Source: Vibrio xiamenensis (lineage in GTDB: Bacteria > Pseudomonadota > Gammaproteobacteria > Enterobacterales > Vibrionaceae). Taken from it: a stretch of DNA of 64,000 nucleotides. Shown here piece by piece: positions 44,147 to 53,850 of this stretch. The translations under genes were made by a program, and so were the position numbers. The stretch spans positions 294,363-358,362 of the forward strand of contig NZ_FNDD01000002.1 in assembly GCF_900100015.1 (NCBI RefSeq), written 5' to 3'. The notes under the pieces are model-generated. The model did not search any database, was not told the DNA's origin, and saw nothing but the letters and a program-made list of their open reading frames with translations. The first letter of the stretch is position 1. Every line of letters starts with the position of its first letter.

Positions 44147-45874
44147 CTAACGCAGGCACTCGGCAAATGCTTTTTGGTGACACGGGTTGCAACGCTGTTT
44201 ATCCACCACTCTTAGTAGCATCGCAATCGCCGCTTGAGGAGTCGCGAATAACCGCGCTTCGCCGATTTTGTCCAGATAGCCGCTGTCTTTAAGTTCATCA
44301 ATGACTGCATGTTTTAGAGCGATGATCGCTAGGTAACCGCCGGCGGATTCAAGTCGCTGCGCTTCTTGCTCAAGCATTTGCGCTCCTGCCAAATCAATAA
44401 AGTTAATCCCTGAGCCGATCATCAACACCAGCGTATTGCCGCTTGATGTTAATTCACGAAGTCGGCGCTGCACATGGTCGGCAGAGCCAAAAAACAGTGA
44501 GCCATCGACTCGAATCAGTTTGATTTGCGGGCACCAGTCAGACTGCTTAAGGCCGATTTGGTTAAGTTGCTGGTGAAACGAAGCCTCTTGCGCGGTCAGC
44601 TCAAGTACGCGTGGGCGCGAGGTACGGCGTAAATACAGCACCAAAGACAACATCACGCCGACATAAATGGCAAACTCCAGTTCGATAAACAGCGTCGACA
44701 GGAAGGTCGCAGCCAGCACCGCCACTTCGTTATAATTCGCGCGCAAAATCTCTTTAATATGTTTGAAATCAAACAAGTTCCACGCAATCAGCATAATCGA
44801 ACCGGCAATCGCTGGCATCGGCAAATAAGCAGTGACGTCTGGAATGAACACCACAATCAGCGCTAGCAGCAGCGAGGAGAATATCGCCGCCAGAGGTGTC
44901 TGCGCGCCAGCGTCATAATTGGCGCCAGAACGAGTAAATGACCCAGAGCCAACAAAACAGCCGAAAAACGCGCCAACAAAATTAGACAGCCCTTGGCCAA
45001 CAAACTCTTGGTTACCATTAATGCGCTGACCTGAGCGTAGTGAAATGGCGCGCGCAATCGACACCGCTTCAATCAAGCCAAGCATGGCGATGGCTAAAGC
45101 GCCAGATGAGAGCGTTTTAACGGCGCCGGCACTGAATTGCGGGGTAGCAAAAGATGGCAGTTCGCTCGGTAAAGCCCCCACCAAAGCCACACCACGTTGG
45201 GGGCCGTCTATCGCCCAGCTCAGCAAGCTCGCCGCGCCAAGACCGAGTAACAGATGTGGTAACTTGCGGCTGATACGTCGCGCAATCACACTAATGATGA
45301 GAGATACCGCGCCAACCGCCAACGACAAACCGTGAGTATTCGGAATTTGCAGTGCAATCGCCTGCAGTTCATCCACCAGCGACAAACCGCTAGCAATTTC
45401 AACGCCGAGTAGATGTTGCAACTGACTGGCGGCGATTAACACCGCGGCACCTGCGGTAAAACCAATCACCACAGTGTGAGAAATGAAGTTGACTAAGCTA
45501 CCAAGGCGCAGCGCTCCCATCGCCAATTGAATCACGCCAACCATTAGCGTGAGCGTGACCGCTTGTTGAATGTAATCCTCTGCGCCGTTCGCCAGCGGGC
45601 TAATGACACTCATCAGTACAATCGAAAGTGCCGCTGTCGGCCCCGACACCATATGATGGGAAGAGCCAAACAGCGATGCCAAAATGCACACCACAATCGC
45701 CGAATACAAACCATATTCAGCGGGCAAACCGGCAATCAACGCGTAAGCCACCCCTTGCGGCAATGCGATCACCGCGCCGGTGATCCCCGCCAGCAGATCT
45801 TTTCCGAACATCGCTTGGTTGATTTCTCTGCCCCACTGTAAAAAGGGCAGTAATTTCACTAAATTGGCGGGCAT
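44147..45874 (-). CDS. SulP-family anion transporter with STAS domain
   Basis: A 575-residue transporter. About eleven hydrophobic segments fill residues 20-410, including the family motif ITGAVIALPQGVAYALIAGLPAEYG in the first third (about residues 31-55). A cytoplasmic STAS domain follows (about 445-560; VDGSLFFGSADHVQ and GINFIDLAGAQML). SulP proteins carry sulfate, bicarbonate or dicarboxylates with protons or sodium; the anion here is undetermined. It is divergent from a LysR regulator gene 129 bases away, a likely controller. Confidence 0.88.
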   Translation of the reverse strand: MPANLVKLLPFLQWGREINQAMFGKDLLAGITGAVIALPQGVAYALIAGLPAEYGLYSAIVVCILASLFGSSHHMVSGPTAALSIVLMSVISPLANGAEDYIQQAVTLTLMVGVIQLAMGALRLGSLVNFISHTVVIGFTAGAAVLIAASQLQHLLGVEIASGLSLVDELQAIALQIPNTHGLSLAVGAVSLIISVIARRISRKLPHLLLGLGAASLLSWAIDGPQRGVALVGALPSELPSFATPQFSAGAVKTLSSGALAIAMLGLIEAVSIARAISLRSGQRINGNQEFVGQGLSNFVGAFFGCFVGSGSFTRSGANYDAGAQTPLAAIFSSLLLALIVVFIPDVTAYLPMPAIAGSIMLIAWNLFDFKHIKEILRANYNEVAVLAATFLSTLFIELEFAIYVGVMLSLVLYLRRTSRPRVLELTAQEASFHQQLNQIGLKQSDWCPQIKLIRVDGSLFFGSADHVQRRLRELTSSGNTLVLMIGSGINFIDLAGAQMLEQEAQRLESAGGYLAIIALKHAVIDELKDSGYLDKIGEARLFATPQAAIAMLLRVVDKQRCNPCHQKAFAECLR

Positions 45875-46003
45875 CTACTGGTTCCTCATAACATTGCTAG
45901 GCCAATTTAGATATAATTCCATCACGCGTAAAACGAAATAAACTGGCCGTCACAACCAATATTTTCGAATCTTACTTTCGACCCAATATGGAGCGTTCTA
46001 ACC

Positions 46004-46846
46004 ATGGATATGGTGCTGCTAAAAACCTTTCTTGAAGTGAGCCAAACCCGCAATTTTGCAAAAGCAGCTGACAAACTGTGCGTCTCGCCATCGACCATCA
46101 GTGCGCGAATTCGCCAGCTTGAAGAGCACCTGGGGATTTCGCTGTTTACTCGCAAGCATCATCAAGTGTTGCTCACACCGGCCGGAGAGCGCATGGAGCG
46201 CCATGCGCACTTTATTTTGCAGGCTTGGGATCGCGCATACGAAGATACCGCGCTGAGCGAAAAGCACAAACGCCGCTTAGTGATTGCCGGTGTCGCAAGC
46301 CTCTGGGATGTGTTTTTGCAGCGCTGGCTCAATGATATCTACCGCGACTTTCCAACCCTGGGCATTCGCGCCGAAGAGAGTACTCCGCTACGCGTGGTCG
46401 ACAAATTAGAAAAAGGCATGATTGATCTTGGCTTTCTCTACGAGCCGCCACTAATCAAGGGCATCGCTGTAGAAGAAATCACCAAAGTACAATTACAACT
46501 GGTCTCAAGTGAGCCTGAGCAAAACGTCGAACACGCGATTGGCGAAGGTTATATTCGCGTCGAATGGGGCAAAACCTTTGCCACTCTGCACGAAAGCTTT
46601 TTTCCCCAGCGATTATTAGCGCGAGCCCGAGTCAATAGCGGCGGTATTGCGCTTAGTTTGATTCGCTACTGCGGCGGCGCGGCTTATCTGCCCACTTCCG
46701 TGGTCAGTCCGCTGCTGGCAAGTGGCGAGCTACACAGCGTCGCTGATGCGCCCAATATTGAAATGAAAGCCTACGCCGCATACCACGTGCGCAGCGAGCA
46801 AAGTGAACTGGTTAAAGAACTGCTGAGTCACGATCAGCATTTCTAG
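46004..46846 (+). CDS. LysR-family regulator, HdfR-like
   Basis: A 280-residue regulator, the same size as E. coli HdfR. The winged helix (NFAKAADKLCVSPSTISARI, about residues 17-36) is followed by an effector domain with LVIAGVASLWDVFLQRWL. ATG 46004 lies in the gap to the divergent SulP gene. Known HdfR represses flhDC, but whether this orthologue does so cannot be inferred here. Control of the SulP gene is the local hypothesis. Confidence 0.82.
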   Translation: MDMVLLKTFLEVSQTRNFAKAADKLCVSPSTISARIRQLEEHLGISLFTRKHHQVLLTPAGERMERHAHFILQAWDRAYEDTALSEKHKRRLVIAGVASLWDVFLQRWLNDIYRDFPTLGIRAEESTPLRVVDKLEKGMIDLGFLYEPPLIKGIAVEEITKVQLQLVSSEPEQNVEHAIGEGYIRVEWGKTFATLHESFFPQRLLARARVNSGGIALSLIRYCGGAAYLPTSVVSPLLASGELHSVADAPNIEMKAYAAYHVRSEQSELVKELLSHDQHF

Positions 46847-46982
46847 CCAAGCTTGTTAGTGTTTTGAACATGCTATGCCTTATGTTTACCCACATAATCC
46901 GAGCATTTAGAAACAGATAGCGATATCATTTGACTCTGCGGTGAGAGGCTGTATTTTGTTGCCGTATTTTAAGTGTGCCTGC

Positions 46983-47007
46983 CTTAAGTGCCCTTCGGTG
47001 ACTTAAG
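46983..47007. promoter_or_regulatory. Inverted repeat upstream of pdxY
   Basis: CTTAAGT and ACTTAAG are separated by 11 bases, 25 bases before the pdxY start. A third TTTAAG lies just upstream at 46968. The spacing does not fit the PmrA-box rule seen at eptA, so its reader is unknown. Confidence 0.4.
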
Positions 47008-47032
47008 CTATCGACTGTTAGTAGAGAAAATC

Positions 47033-47890
47033 ATGAACGGAATCTTATCCATCCAAAGCCATGTGGTATTTGGACACGCGGGCAATAGCTCGGCGGTGTT
47101 CCCTATGCAACGAATGGGGTTAGAAGTGTGGCCCATTCACACGGTGCAATTTTCAAATCACACGCAATATCCACAAGGCTTTAGCGGCAAGAGTTTCGAT
47201 TCTGAAGACATTCGTACTTTGGTCAAGGGCCTTGACAACATCGGCAAACTTAAAGATTGCCAAGCGGTGATCTCCGGCTATCAAGGCAGCGCAGACCAAT
47301 GCTTGGCCGTGGCGCAAGCCGTCGAACAGATTCGCGCCCAAAACCCAAACGCGCGCTATGTGTGTGACCCTGTGATGGGCGACCCGCAAAAAGGCTGTAT
47401 CGTCTCCGATGGCGTCGCTGAGCATTTGGTGCAAACGCTGATGCCGATGGCCGATGTGATCGTGCCCAACCAATTTGAGCTGACCGCATTTACTGGCGTT
47501 GAAATAAGCAACCTTGAGCAAGCCATCACCGCCTGTCGTAAGGCGTTGGATCTTGGTCCGAAAGTGGTGCTGGTGAAACACCTGCACTCGCTAGCGCAAG
47601 GCGTATTCAGCACCATTCTTGCCACCGAGCAAGGCTGCTATTTGATTGAGCGCCCGGAGCTGGAATTTGCCAAAGCGCCCGTCGGTGTTGGCGATCTGAT
47701 CAGCGCTATTTTTACCGCCTGTTTGGTAAAAGGCATGGCCCCACTTGAGGCGTTTCGCCACACCAACAACGCGGTGTATGGCGTATTGGAAACCACTGCG
47801 AAACATGGTTCATGGGAACTGATGACAGTCTTTGGCCAAGAAGAGATCGTCAATCCAAGCCACGATTTCGCGCCGCAGCCAATTGGCTAA
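47033..47890 (+). CDS. pdxY: Pyridoxal kinase
   Basis: A 285-residue ribokinase-fold enzyme, close to E. coli PdxY in length. It phosphorylates pyridoxal to pyridoxal 5'-phosphate with ATP in the cytoplasmic vitamin B6 salvage pathway. Visible features are [18 protein letters not shown] at the N-terminus, [16 protein letters not shown] near residue 108, [14 protein letters not shown] near 143, and the anion-hole/catalytic motif [11 protein letters not shown] near 216. ATG 47033 is preferred to a GTG at 46988 that would add an unrelated leader. A strong terminator follows. Confidence 0.92.
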   Translation: MNGILSIQSHVVFGHAGNSSAVFPMQRMGLEVWPIHTVQFSNHTQYPQGFSGKSFDSEDIRTLVKGLDNIGKLKDCQAVISGYQGSADQCLAVAQAVEQIRAQNPNARYVCDPVMGDPQKGCIVSDGVAEHLVQTLMPMADVIVPNQFELTAFTGVEISNLEQAITACRKALDLGPKVVLVKHLHSLAQGVFSTILATEQGCYLIERPELEFAKAPVGVGDLISAIFTACLVKGMAPLEAFRHTNNAVYGVLETTAKHGSWELMTVFGQEEIVNPSHDFAPQPIG

Positions 47891-47910
47891 CTTGCCAAGC
47901 AGCAACCACA

Positions 47911-47938
47911 AAAAAAGGAAGCCTTAGCTTCCTTTTTT
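47911..47938. terminator. Bidirectional terminator after pdxY
   Basis: A perfect 12-bp stem (AAAAAAGGAAGC and complement) with loop CTTA. The T-run on each strand serves pdxY and the convergent reductase gene. Confidence 0.92.
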
Positions 47939-47955
47939 ATCGCTTAAATCAAGAC

Positions 47956-48882
47956 TTAACCGTAGATATCGTACGCACCTTCAATGGCGTGAATCAAGTC
48001 GACAATCAAAGTGTTATACGGCGTTGGCACACCATAGCGTTTGGCCTGCTCGACAATCGCGCCGTTGATGGCATCAATTTCCATTTTGACGTGATTTTTG
48101 CGGTCTTGGTACATCGAAGAATAACCACCGCCTGCGGTTTCACACACACTCTTGACCATTTCTAACGCTTCACGGCGGTCGAAATATGTGCCGTCTGCTT
48201 CCGCCACTTCAATCGCTTCATAGATTAAGCGCTTGGCAAAATCCCATGCGTGTTGGTTTTTAAGCATGTAACCAATCGGCGTTTGAGTAATGGCGGTAAA
48301 GGTATTGACCGACAAATTGACCAGCAACTTACTCCAGATAATGCGCTGAATGTCATCGGTCACATCAATCGCAAAACCTGCCTGTTCAAGTAGCTGCGCG
48401 GCGGTTTGAATCTGTTGTTCGGCGTTGAAATTGCTGCCAATCGTGGTCACGCCAGAAGCGGGATGCTTGATTTGGCCGCGGGTTAAGTTCACCGCGTTAT
48501 GCTTACTAGTGCCGATAATAATATTATGTTTATCAACGTATTGTTCGATAAGCCTGTCGTTACCCGCGCCGTTTTGCAGTGTCATCACCAAGGTCGTAGG
48601 CTTAAATAGCGCGCGGTTTTGCTCCAGCGCCACTTGGGTGTAGGTGGATTTAACAAACACAATCACCACATCCACCGCCTGCTCGCACTCACCGGACACA
48701 TACGCCGACACACCGCTAAAGGTGCGTTGCTCGCCATTTGCCTCAGTCATCACAATGCCGCCTTGGTTGATCGCCTCAACCTGCTCTTTAAGCGCATCAA
48801 TCATGATCACTTGATGATGCTGACTTAAATACGCGCCATACAGACAACCCATCGCGCCAGCGCCAATCACCGCAATTTTCAT
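47956..48882 (-). CDS. 2-dehydropantoate 2-reductase family protein (PanE/ApbA)
   Basis: A 308-residue NADPH-dependent reductase. The Rossmann motif IAVIGAGAMGCLYGAYL is at residues 3-19, and the catalytic lysine lies in RIIWSKLLVNLSVN near 180. PanE reduces 2-dehydropantoate to pantoate in coenzyme A synthesis. Several paralogues act on other 2-keto acids, and the lack of pantothenate neighbours leaves the true substrate open. ATG 48882 begins MKIAVIGAG; the frame runs on to 48921 without a better start. It is divergent from an XRE regulator gene. Confidence 0.8.
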   Translation of the reverse strand: MKIAVIGAGAMGCLYGAYLSQHHQVIMIDALKEQVEAINQGGIVMTEANGEQRTFSGVSAYVSGECEQAVDVVIVFVKSTYTQVALEQNRALFKPTTLVMTLQNGAGNDRLIEQYVDKHNIIIGTSKHNAVNLTRGQIKHPASGVTTIGSNFNAEQQIQTAAQLLEQAGFAIDVTDDIQRIIWSKLLVNLSVNTFTAITQTPIGYMLKNQHAWDFAKRLIYEAIEVAEADGTYFDRREALEMVKSVCETAGGGYSSMYQDRKNHVKMEIDAINGAIVEQAKRYGVPTPYNTLIVDLIHAIEGAYDIYG

Positions 48883-48997
48883 AACTCTTGATTTCCTTAC
48901 ACCATCACGCCGCTGACTCATGACTCAGCGCGCAACAAATAACCCAAGTGAATAGTTTGCAGTATATAAACGCCGCTCTATCGCCAGCAAATAGCAA

Positions 48998-49018
48998 AAG
49001 TTTCGTATCAAGAAACTT
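48998..49018. promoter_or_regulatory. Inverted repeat 1 upstream of the XRE gene
   Basis: AAGTTTC and GAAACTT form a perfect 7-bp dyad with a 7-base spacer in the gap between the divergent reductase and XRE genes. It is a candidate operator. Confidence 0.45.
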
Positions 49019-49029
49019 ATTTTTGAGAT

Positions 49030-49048
49030 ATTCTCTTAGCAAGAGAAT
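49030..49048. promoter_or_regulatory. Inverted repeat 2 upstream of the XRE gene
   Basis: ATTCTCTT-AGC-AAGAGAAT, a perfect 8-3-8 dyad 120 bases before the XRE start. XRE proteins bind such short dyads, so autoregulation is plausible. Confidence 0.5.
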
Positions 49049-49168
49049 TTTACGCCAATTTGATGAGTATTCTGCCGCGCTTTCATGGCTTTGCATCAAA
49101 AACCAGCCAAATGTACCGTTATAAGAACCAAATCAGCGCCCCGAATCACCTCGCGAGAGCTAGTTATC

Positions 49169-49918
49169 ATGGACCTAAAACCCAACGACCATACAACGAT
49201 TAACCGCCATATCGGTGCGCGCATTCGTACCCATCGCAAAAATCGTGGCATTACCATTCAAGCGCTCGCCGAGCGTATTCACAAAAGCCGCGCGACGGTT
49301 TCGAAATACGAAACGGGTGAAATTGGTTTGGATATGGTGACACTGTTTGCCATCGCATCAGCGCTGGAGGTGACGCCCAATCAGCTGATCGATTATCGCG
49401 TCAATACGCCTAAAGCCGCGCTGCCTAATTCGGCGCTGAAAACCTTTCACAACGCCACTCAGCTGTACTTTTACTTTTATGATGGCCGCTATAACCGCTT
49501 AAAAGATGGCGTGATCAATATATTGCCGCTGGAAAGTAGCCCTAAGCCCTCCGCCAACCAGCAAACTGCGACGCTGACCATCAGCGTGGTGACGCCCAAT
49601 GGCAAGAACAGTGAAATCTATTACCTTGGTGATGTGACCTATAGTGACAGGTTAATTCGCTTCTCTTTTGTGAATCAATACAACACGTTAGAAGAGAGCC
49701 TACTGTATATTTTTAACCCGCTGGAGCTCAGAGACAGTACCTACGGCATGTTGTGTGGCATATCATCTGCTGACATGCGTCCGTGCGCGTTTAAATGTTT
49801 GGTGTCGCTAACCAGCCACCCCTACTCAGATGAGCTTAAAGAGCAGCTGCGCCTGACCAAAGATGAACTCAAAGAGTCAAAGAAACTGAATATGTTGGTG
49901 ATTGATAATGTGCTGTGA
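49169..49918 (+). CDS. XRE-family regulator with unknown C-terminal domain
   Basis: A 249-residue protein. A helix-turn-helix domain lies at residues 11-70 (GITIQALAERIHKSRATVSKYE, about 25-46 as a region, then GEIGLDMVTLFAIASAL). The C-terminal 150 residues hold a predicted beta-rich domain (QLYFYFYDGRYNRLKDGVI, ILPLESS) that I do not recognise. It is probably a ligand sensor. I chose ATG 49169 because the upstream extension to 49085 lacks a ribosome site. It is divergent from the reductase gene and convergent with the MFS transporter gene, either of which could be its target. Confidence 0.82.
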   Translation: MDLKPNDHTTINRHIGARIRTHRKNRGITIQALAERIHKSRATVSKYETGEIGLDMVTLFAIASALEVTPNQLIDYRVNTPKAALPNSALKTFHNATQLYFYFYDGRYNRLKDGVINILPLESSPKPSANQQTATLTISVVTPNGKNSEIYYLGDVTYSDRLIRFSFVNQYNTLEESLLYIFNPLELRDSTYGMLCGISSADMRPCAFKCLVSLTSHPYSDELKEQLRLTKDELKESKKLNMLVIDNVL

Positions 49919-49986
49919 CCAACACAGCTTAAGGTTAATGCCAACCTAAGCCGTGTGGTCAACTATATAAAATCGTAACAACGCAA

Positions 49987-51363
49987 TTAGGCGACAGCCT
50001 GCTCGGTCGCTTGGTTGTGCTTAGTGCCAAGAAAAGCTAAACACAGAGCCGCAACCAATGAACAAAGCCCCATCAAAAGCGCCACATACGCGAGTACGGA
50101 TGCCAACTCGTCGCCACGCTCAAAGCCTTGTTGCATTAAAATACCCGCAAGCCATGGCGATACAATCGCCCCGGCGCGCCCCATTCCAATCACAAACCCG
50201 GTACCAGTGGCGCGCACATGGGTGGGAAACACCACTGCCATTAAGGTGTAAATGCCCGATACTCCCGCATTCGCGAAAAAGCCCGCTGCGGCGGCCAGAG
50301 AGCTGAGCTCGGCAAGTTGCGGCTTAGATTGACCAAACAGCGCCACCGCAAGCGAGGTCAGAACTAAAATTACCATCGTCAGAGGTTTGAGACCAATGCG
50401 GCGACTGAGAAAGCCAAAACTCAACCCGCCTAATACGCCACCCACGTTGACCCAAAATAACACGCCCGCCGCCGATGCTGCACCAATGCCCATCTGCACC
50501 ACGATTGCCGGTGTCCATTTGAGAATGTAATAGAAGGTTAGCATTTGGAATAAGTAAGCCAGCGTCATCAAAAGTGTTGCCGCTAAAAGCGCCGGGCTAA
50601 AAATATCCAAAATCGAGCTTTTGGCTTGCAAGCGGTTAGCGTTTAAGGCCCGAGTGATAGGCAGTGAAGCCACACCAGTATGACCGAGCTTTTTAAGCGC
50701 ATGATTGACCCGCGCTAAGGCATTTTGGGGCTGCACACGAGTGAGCCAATGCACCGATTCTGGCAGCAATAACCAAGTGATGGGAAACAGCGCGACCGAC
50801 AGCCACGCGCCAACGATGAACATATCGCGCCAGCTCGCTCCTTGAGCGCCGAGGATTGCATGCCCTATCGCGCCGCAAGCAATACCGCCAAGGGGATAGC
50901 CAATCACCATCAGTGAAATGCACAATCCGCGCTGCTTGTGGTTAGAAAATTCCGCCACTACCGCATTGGTTGAAGACAGCAAACCGCCAATTCCCAGCCC
51001 TGTGTAGATGCGCACCGCGCTGAGCGTTTCAATGCTACTAGCCAAACTTGCCGCCCACATTCCCGATGCCATGACCAGCAAACAGCTGAGTAACATAACG
51101 CGCCGCCCCAGTTTGTCAGCAATGCCGCCGAGCACAATCGAGCCGATGGCCATGCCAATCAGTTCCATCGACAGCACTAAACCAAGCTCGGCGCGATCTA
51201 AGCCAAACTCCGCCATGATCCCAGAGCCCGACACTGCAATGGCTAACACGTCAAAGCCATCCACAGCGCTGAAAAGCACCGTCAAAGCTACAATCAATAC
51301 TTGGATACGCGTCATCGGTTGTTCATCGATAAACTTGCGCGGGTCAATAACACTCGCCGTCAT
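49987..51363 (-). CDS. MFS transporter, aromatic acid:proton symporter type
   Basis: A 458-residue, twelve-segment major facilitator of the AAHS branch (PcaK, BenK and similar). The DGFD motif in the first segment (VDGFDVLAIAVSG) and the loop motif GGIADKLGRRVML match that branch. Such proteins bring in 4-hydroxybenzoate, protocatechuate or related acids with a proton. No aromatic-ring pathway is nearby, so the substrate is unassigned. ATG 51363 is preferred to an in-frame TTG at 51375. Confidence 0.83.
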   Translation of the reverse strand: MTASVIDPRKFIDEQPMTRIQVLIVALTVLFSAVDGFDVLAIAVSGSGIMAEFGLDRAELGLVLSMELIGMAIGSIVLGGIADKLGRRVMLLSCLLVMASGMWAASLASSIETLSAVRIYTGLGIGGLLSSTNAVVAEFSNHKQRGLCISLMVIGYPLGGIACGAIGHAILGAQGASWRDMFIVGAWLSVALFPITWLLLPESVHWLTRVQPQNALARVNHALKKLGHTGVASLPITRALNANRLQAKSSILDIFSPALLAATLLMTLAYLFQMLTFYYILKWTPAIVVQMGIGAASAAGVLFWVNVGGVLGGLSFGFLSRRIGLKPLTMVILVLTSLAVALFGQSKPQLAELSSLAAAAGFFANAGVSGIYTLMAVVFPTHVRATGTGFVIGMGRAGAIVSPWLAGILMQQGFERGDELASVLAYVALLMGLCSLVAALCLAFLGTKHNQATEQAVA

Positions 51364-51384
51364 GGTTACTCTCAATTAAAAACG

Positions 51385-51407
51385 TCTAGATGGCTAAATC
51401 ATCTAGA
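51385..51407. promoter_or_regulatory. Inverted repeat in the promoter of the AAHS transporter
   Basis: TCTAGATG and CATCTAGA, a perfect 8-bp dyad with a 7-base spacer, about 20 bases upstream of the transporter start. It is a candidate operator, and its reader is unknown. Confidence 0.5.
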
Positions 51408-51480
51408 GTTCTCAGCATGAGAGCAACTCAAGTTTGCTCATAGCGATCATGAATGAAATTCAAGATAAGGTATAAAAGTG

Positions 51481-52764
51481 TTAGCTGAGCTCAATTCCCT
51501 TATCAGACTGAGCTGGCAAAGATTGAGCTGGCGTCAGCGGCGCATGACTGTCGAAACGGCGAATCGAGGGCGTCCAACTGGCCAAGAGCGTGGCCACCAC
51601 CACCGCTGCTGCAGAAACCAACAACACCTGCTGATAACCGAACTTAAGCGCTAAAGGCCCGGCAGCCAATTCACCAAGTGGAATAGTCACAAACGAGCCG
51701 AGCGCATCGTAGGCGTAAACTCGCGCCAGTTTGTGAGCTGGAATATGGGTTTGCAGCGCGTGTGACCACACCACGCCAAACACCCCAAAACACAGCCCGG
51801 CGATAAAAAACGCTGCCATCAAGGAATAAGGCGAAGCTTGCAGGCCGAGCAAAGCCATGGGCGGCGCGCAAAATACAATGCTGAGCACCCCGATCCATAA
51901 ATCACGTTTTGGACGCCAACGCAGCGCGGCAAACGAACCAACCATCAAACCTAAGCTTTGCGCGGCGACAATAATCCCCCAATTGGCGCGGCCAAAAGTG
52001 TCGTCTGCCACCACTGGCCCCAGAATCATCATCACGCCACTAAACGCGGCGTTCACGATGGCAAATTGCACCACCACCGCCCATACCCAAGAGCGAGTGA
52101 TAAACTCACGCCAACCTTCGCGCAGGTCATCAATAATATTGCTCGCCGCCGCCAGTTGCGAAGGACCGACGGTGCGAATCATTTGATAAAGCGGCGCAGC
52201 AATCGCAAAACCGAGAGCATCAATCACTAGCCCCCACCCCGGCCCGACTGCGCTGGTGAGCAGTCCGCCCAGCGACGCGCCCAAAATCGAGCCGCCATAC
52301 ACACCCGACTGAATATAGGCGTTGGCTTCTCGCAGTTTATTCTCTGGCACGGTTTGCGGCACTAATGCCGATGAGGCTGGCAATGCCATACCAGCCGCCG
52401 CGCCATTGACCGCGCCAAGCACAGCTAATGAGACAATCGACGCGCTGCCACCCAGCACTAACCATGCAACCGCGCCTTGCGATAACGCCGCCACCAGCGA
52501 GGACAAAAACAACACTGCACTGCGCGAATAGCGATCCGCCAACACACCGCCAAGCAATAGGAAAATCACATTAAATAGCGAGCGCACCGCTACCACTATG
52601 CCTAAATCAGCGGCGCTGCCGCCCATATCCAGCACCGCAAACGCCAACGCAATTGGGGCGATACCGTTACCAAGCACGGTTAACAGACGAGCAAAAAACA
52701 GATTACGAAACGCGCTGAGTTTAAACACGCTACCGTGGGCAAAATGGGCTGGTGATGAATTCAC
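51481..52764 (-). CDS. MFS transporter (EntS/MFS_3-like, probable exporter)
   Basis: A 427-residue major facilitator with about twelve hydrophobic segments and the loop motif GGVLADRYSRSAVL near residue 77. It starts FKLSAFRNLFFARLLTVLGNG, as in EntS-type siderophore or drug exporters. The substrate is unknown, and no biosynthetic partner is adjacent. It is 117 bases upstream of the AAHS gene on the same strand and could be partly cotranscribed with it. Confidence 0.82.
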   Translation of the reverse strand: MNSSPAHFAHGSVFKLSAFRNLFFARLLTVLGNGIAPIALAFAVLDMGGSAADLGIVVAVRSLFNVIFLLLGGVLADRYSRSAVLFLSSLVAALSQGAVAWLVLGGSASIVSLAVLGAVNGAAAGMALPASSALVPQTVPENKLREANAYIQSGVYGGSILGASLGGLLTSAVGPGWGLVIDALGFAIAAPLYQMIRTVGPSQLAAASNIIDDLREGWREFITRSWVWAVVVQFAIVNAAFSGVMMILGPVVADDTFGRANWGIIVAAQSLGLMVGSFAALRWRPKRDLWIGVLSIVFCAPPMALLGLQASPYSLMAAFFIAGLCFGVFGVVWSHALQTHIPAHKLARVYAYDALGSFVTIPLGELAAGPLALKFGYQQVLLVSAAAVVVATLLASWTPSIRRFDSHAPLTPAQSLPAQSDKGIELS

Positions 52765-53252
52765 AATGATGTGACCTGTTAAATAGGAATGAAAACGCTT
52801 GGCGAATCAGAGACTCCACCAAAAGCAGCGACGCGCAATTATGTGGCGCGATGCACGCTTAATCAATACCCGTATACCAAGCAAAAGTCACAACCATCGA
52901 CGTTTGTTGCGCTAAGACAAATTTACGCCATTTTTCGGCTTAGAAATGCAGAGCGTTATTGAACGGACTTAAATTTAAACGCTAGATCTTGAGCTATAAA
53001 ACACATTGCATCTTAAAGGTGGACTGAATATTTCCCTATCGCCAATAATATTCGCGCTGTTTAATTCATTCCGAGAAGCATGTGTTCTCGATGTGAATCG
53101 TATTCCAAACCATAAACCATCATATTTAGGGTAATACATCAATTTCTTGGAAGCATTCTAAAACTTGGATTCCTATTGCTTGTCAATGCAAATAATAGCT
53201 GTTAGAGATATCGAAAACCTATTGCCATAACGATATTTATTAATCGTATTTC
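52765..53252. promoter_or_regulatory. 488-bp intergenic region upstream of the ynb-type cluster
   Basis: Divergent region between the MFS gene and the ynbA-like gene. It is A/T-rich toward the ynbA side. TTGTCA at 53180 could be a -35 element, but no good -10 lies at the right distance. No repeat, RNA gene or ORF could be supported. Confidence 0.4.
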
Positions 53253-53840
53253 ATGAGCGTATATTTATTAAAGTCGCGTTTTCAATCCTTACTCAGACCG
53301 ATAGTAAAACGTTTTTATCATTGGGGAATGACCGCCAATCAAATTACTTGTGTTGCGGCTTTCCTTACCATAACAAGCGCTTATCTGCTCTGGTCATTCG
53401 GCCCTAGTTTATACTGGTTAGCCTGGCCGGCGATATTGCTGATTCGTATGGCGATGAATGCAATAGATGGCATGTTAGCGAGAGAACACAATCAAGCCTC
53501 TAATTTAGGGTTTATTTTAAATGAGCTGTGCGACTTATTATCCGATGGCGCGGTATATATTTCGTTTCTTGCCTGCTCAGCGTTTAATCCCTATTTACTG
53601 ATTAGCATCGTGTTATTTTCTTGGCTAAGTGAATTTGTTGCGCTCCTCGCACTTCATATCACAGGGCAACGTGCTAATCATGGCCCAATGGGCAAAAGCG
53701 ACCGTGCTTTGGTTTTCTCTTTATTGGCCATTTGGGTTGCCATTGGCCAGCCGCAATATTGGTTGGTCAGCATGATTCAATGGCTGCTGATCGCTCTCTT
53801 GTTTGTGACCATCTACCGACGCATAAACACCACTTTATAG
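53253..53840 (+). CDS. ynbA: CDP-alcohol phosphatidyltransferase-family protein (YnbA-like)
   Basis: A 195-residue membrane enzyme with about six hydrophobic segments. The CDP-alcohol signature is recognisable at residues 69-94 but altered: N69-x2-D72-G73-x2-A76-R77-x8-G86-x3-N90-x3-D94. The first and third aspartates of the canonical motif are asparagines. As I recall, E. coli YnbA has the same pattern. Family members transfer a phosphoalcohol from a CDP-linked donor, usually CDP-diacylglycerol, to make phospholipids in the inner membrane. It is the first gene of a four-gene operon. The real substrate is unknown. Confidence 0.85.
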   Translation: MSVYLLKSRFQSLLRPIVKRFYHWGMTANQITCVAAFLTITSAYLLWSFGPSLYWLAWPAILLIRMAMNAIDGMLAREHNQASNLGFILNELCDLLSDGAVYISFLACSAFNPYLLISIVLFSWLSEFVALLALHITGQRANHGPMGKSDRALVFSLLAIWVAIGQPQYWLVSMIQWLLIALLFVTIYRRINTTL

Positions 53841-53850
53841 GAACCTATCA

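Noticed and set aside
46968..47007. Three TTAAG half-sites before pdxY considered as a third PmrA box
   Set aside because: Spacers are 9 and 13 bases, not the 5 bases seen at eptA and the GT9 gene. The pair is recorded only as an inverted repeat.
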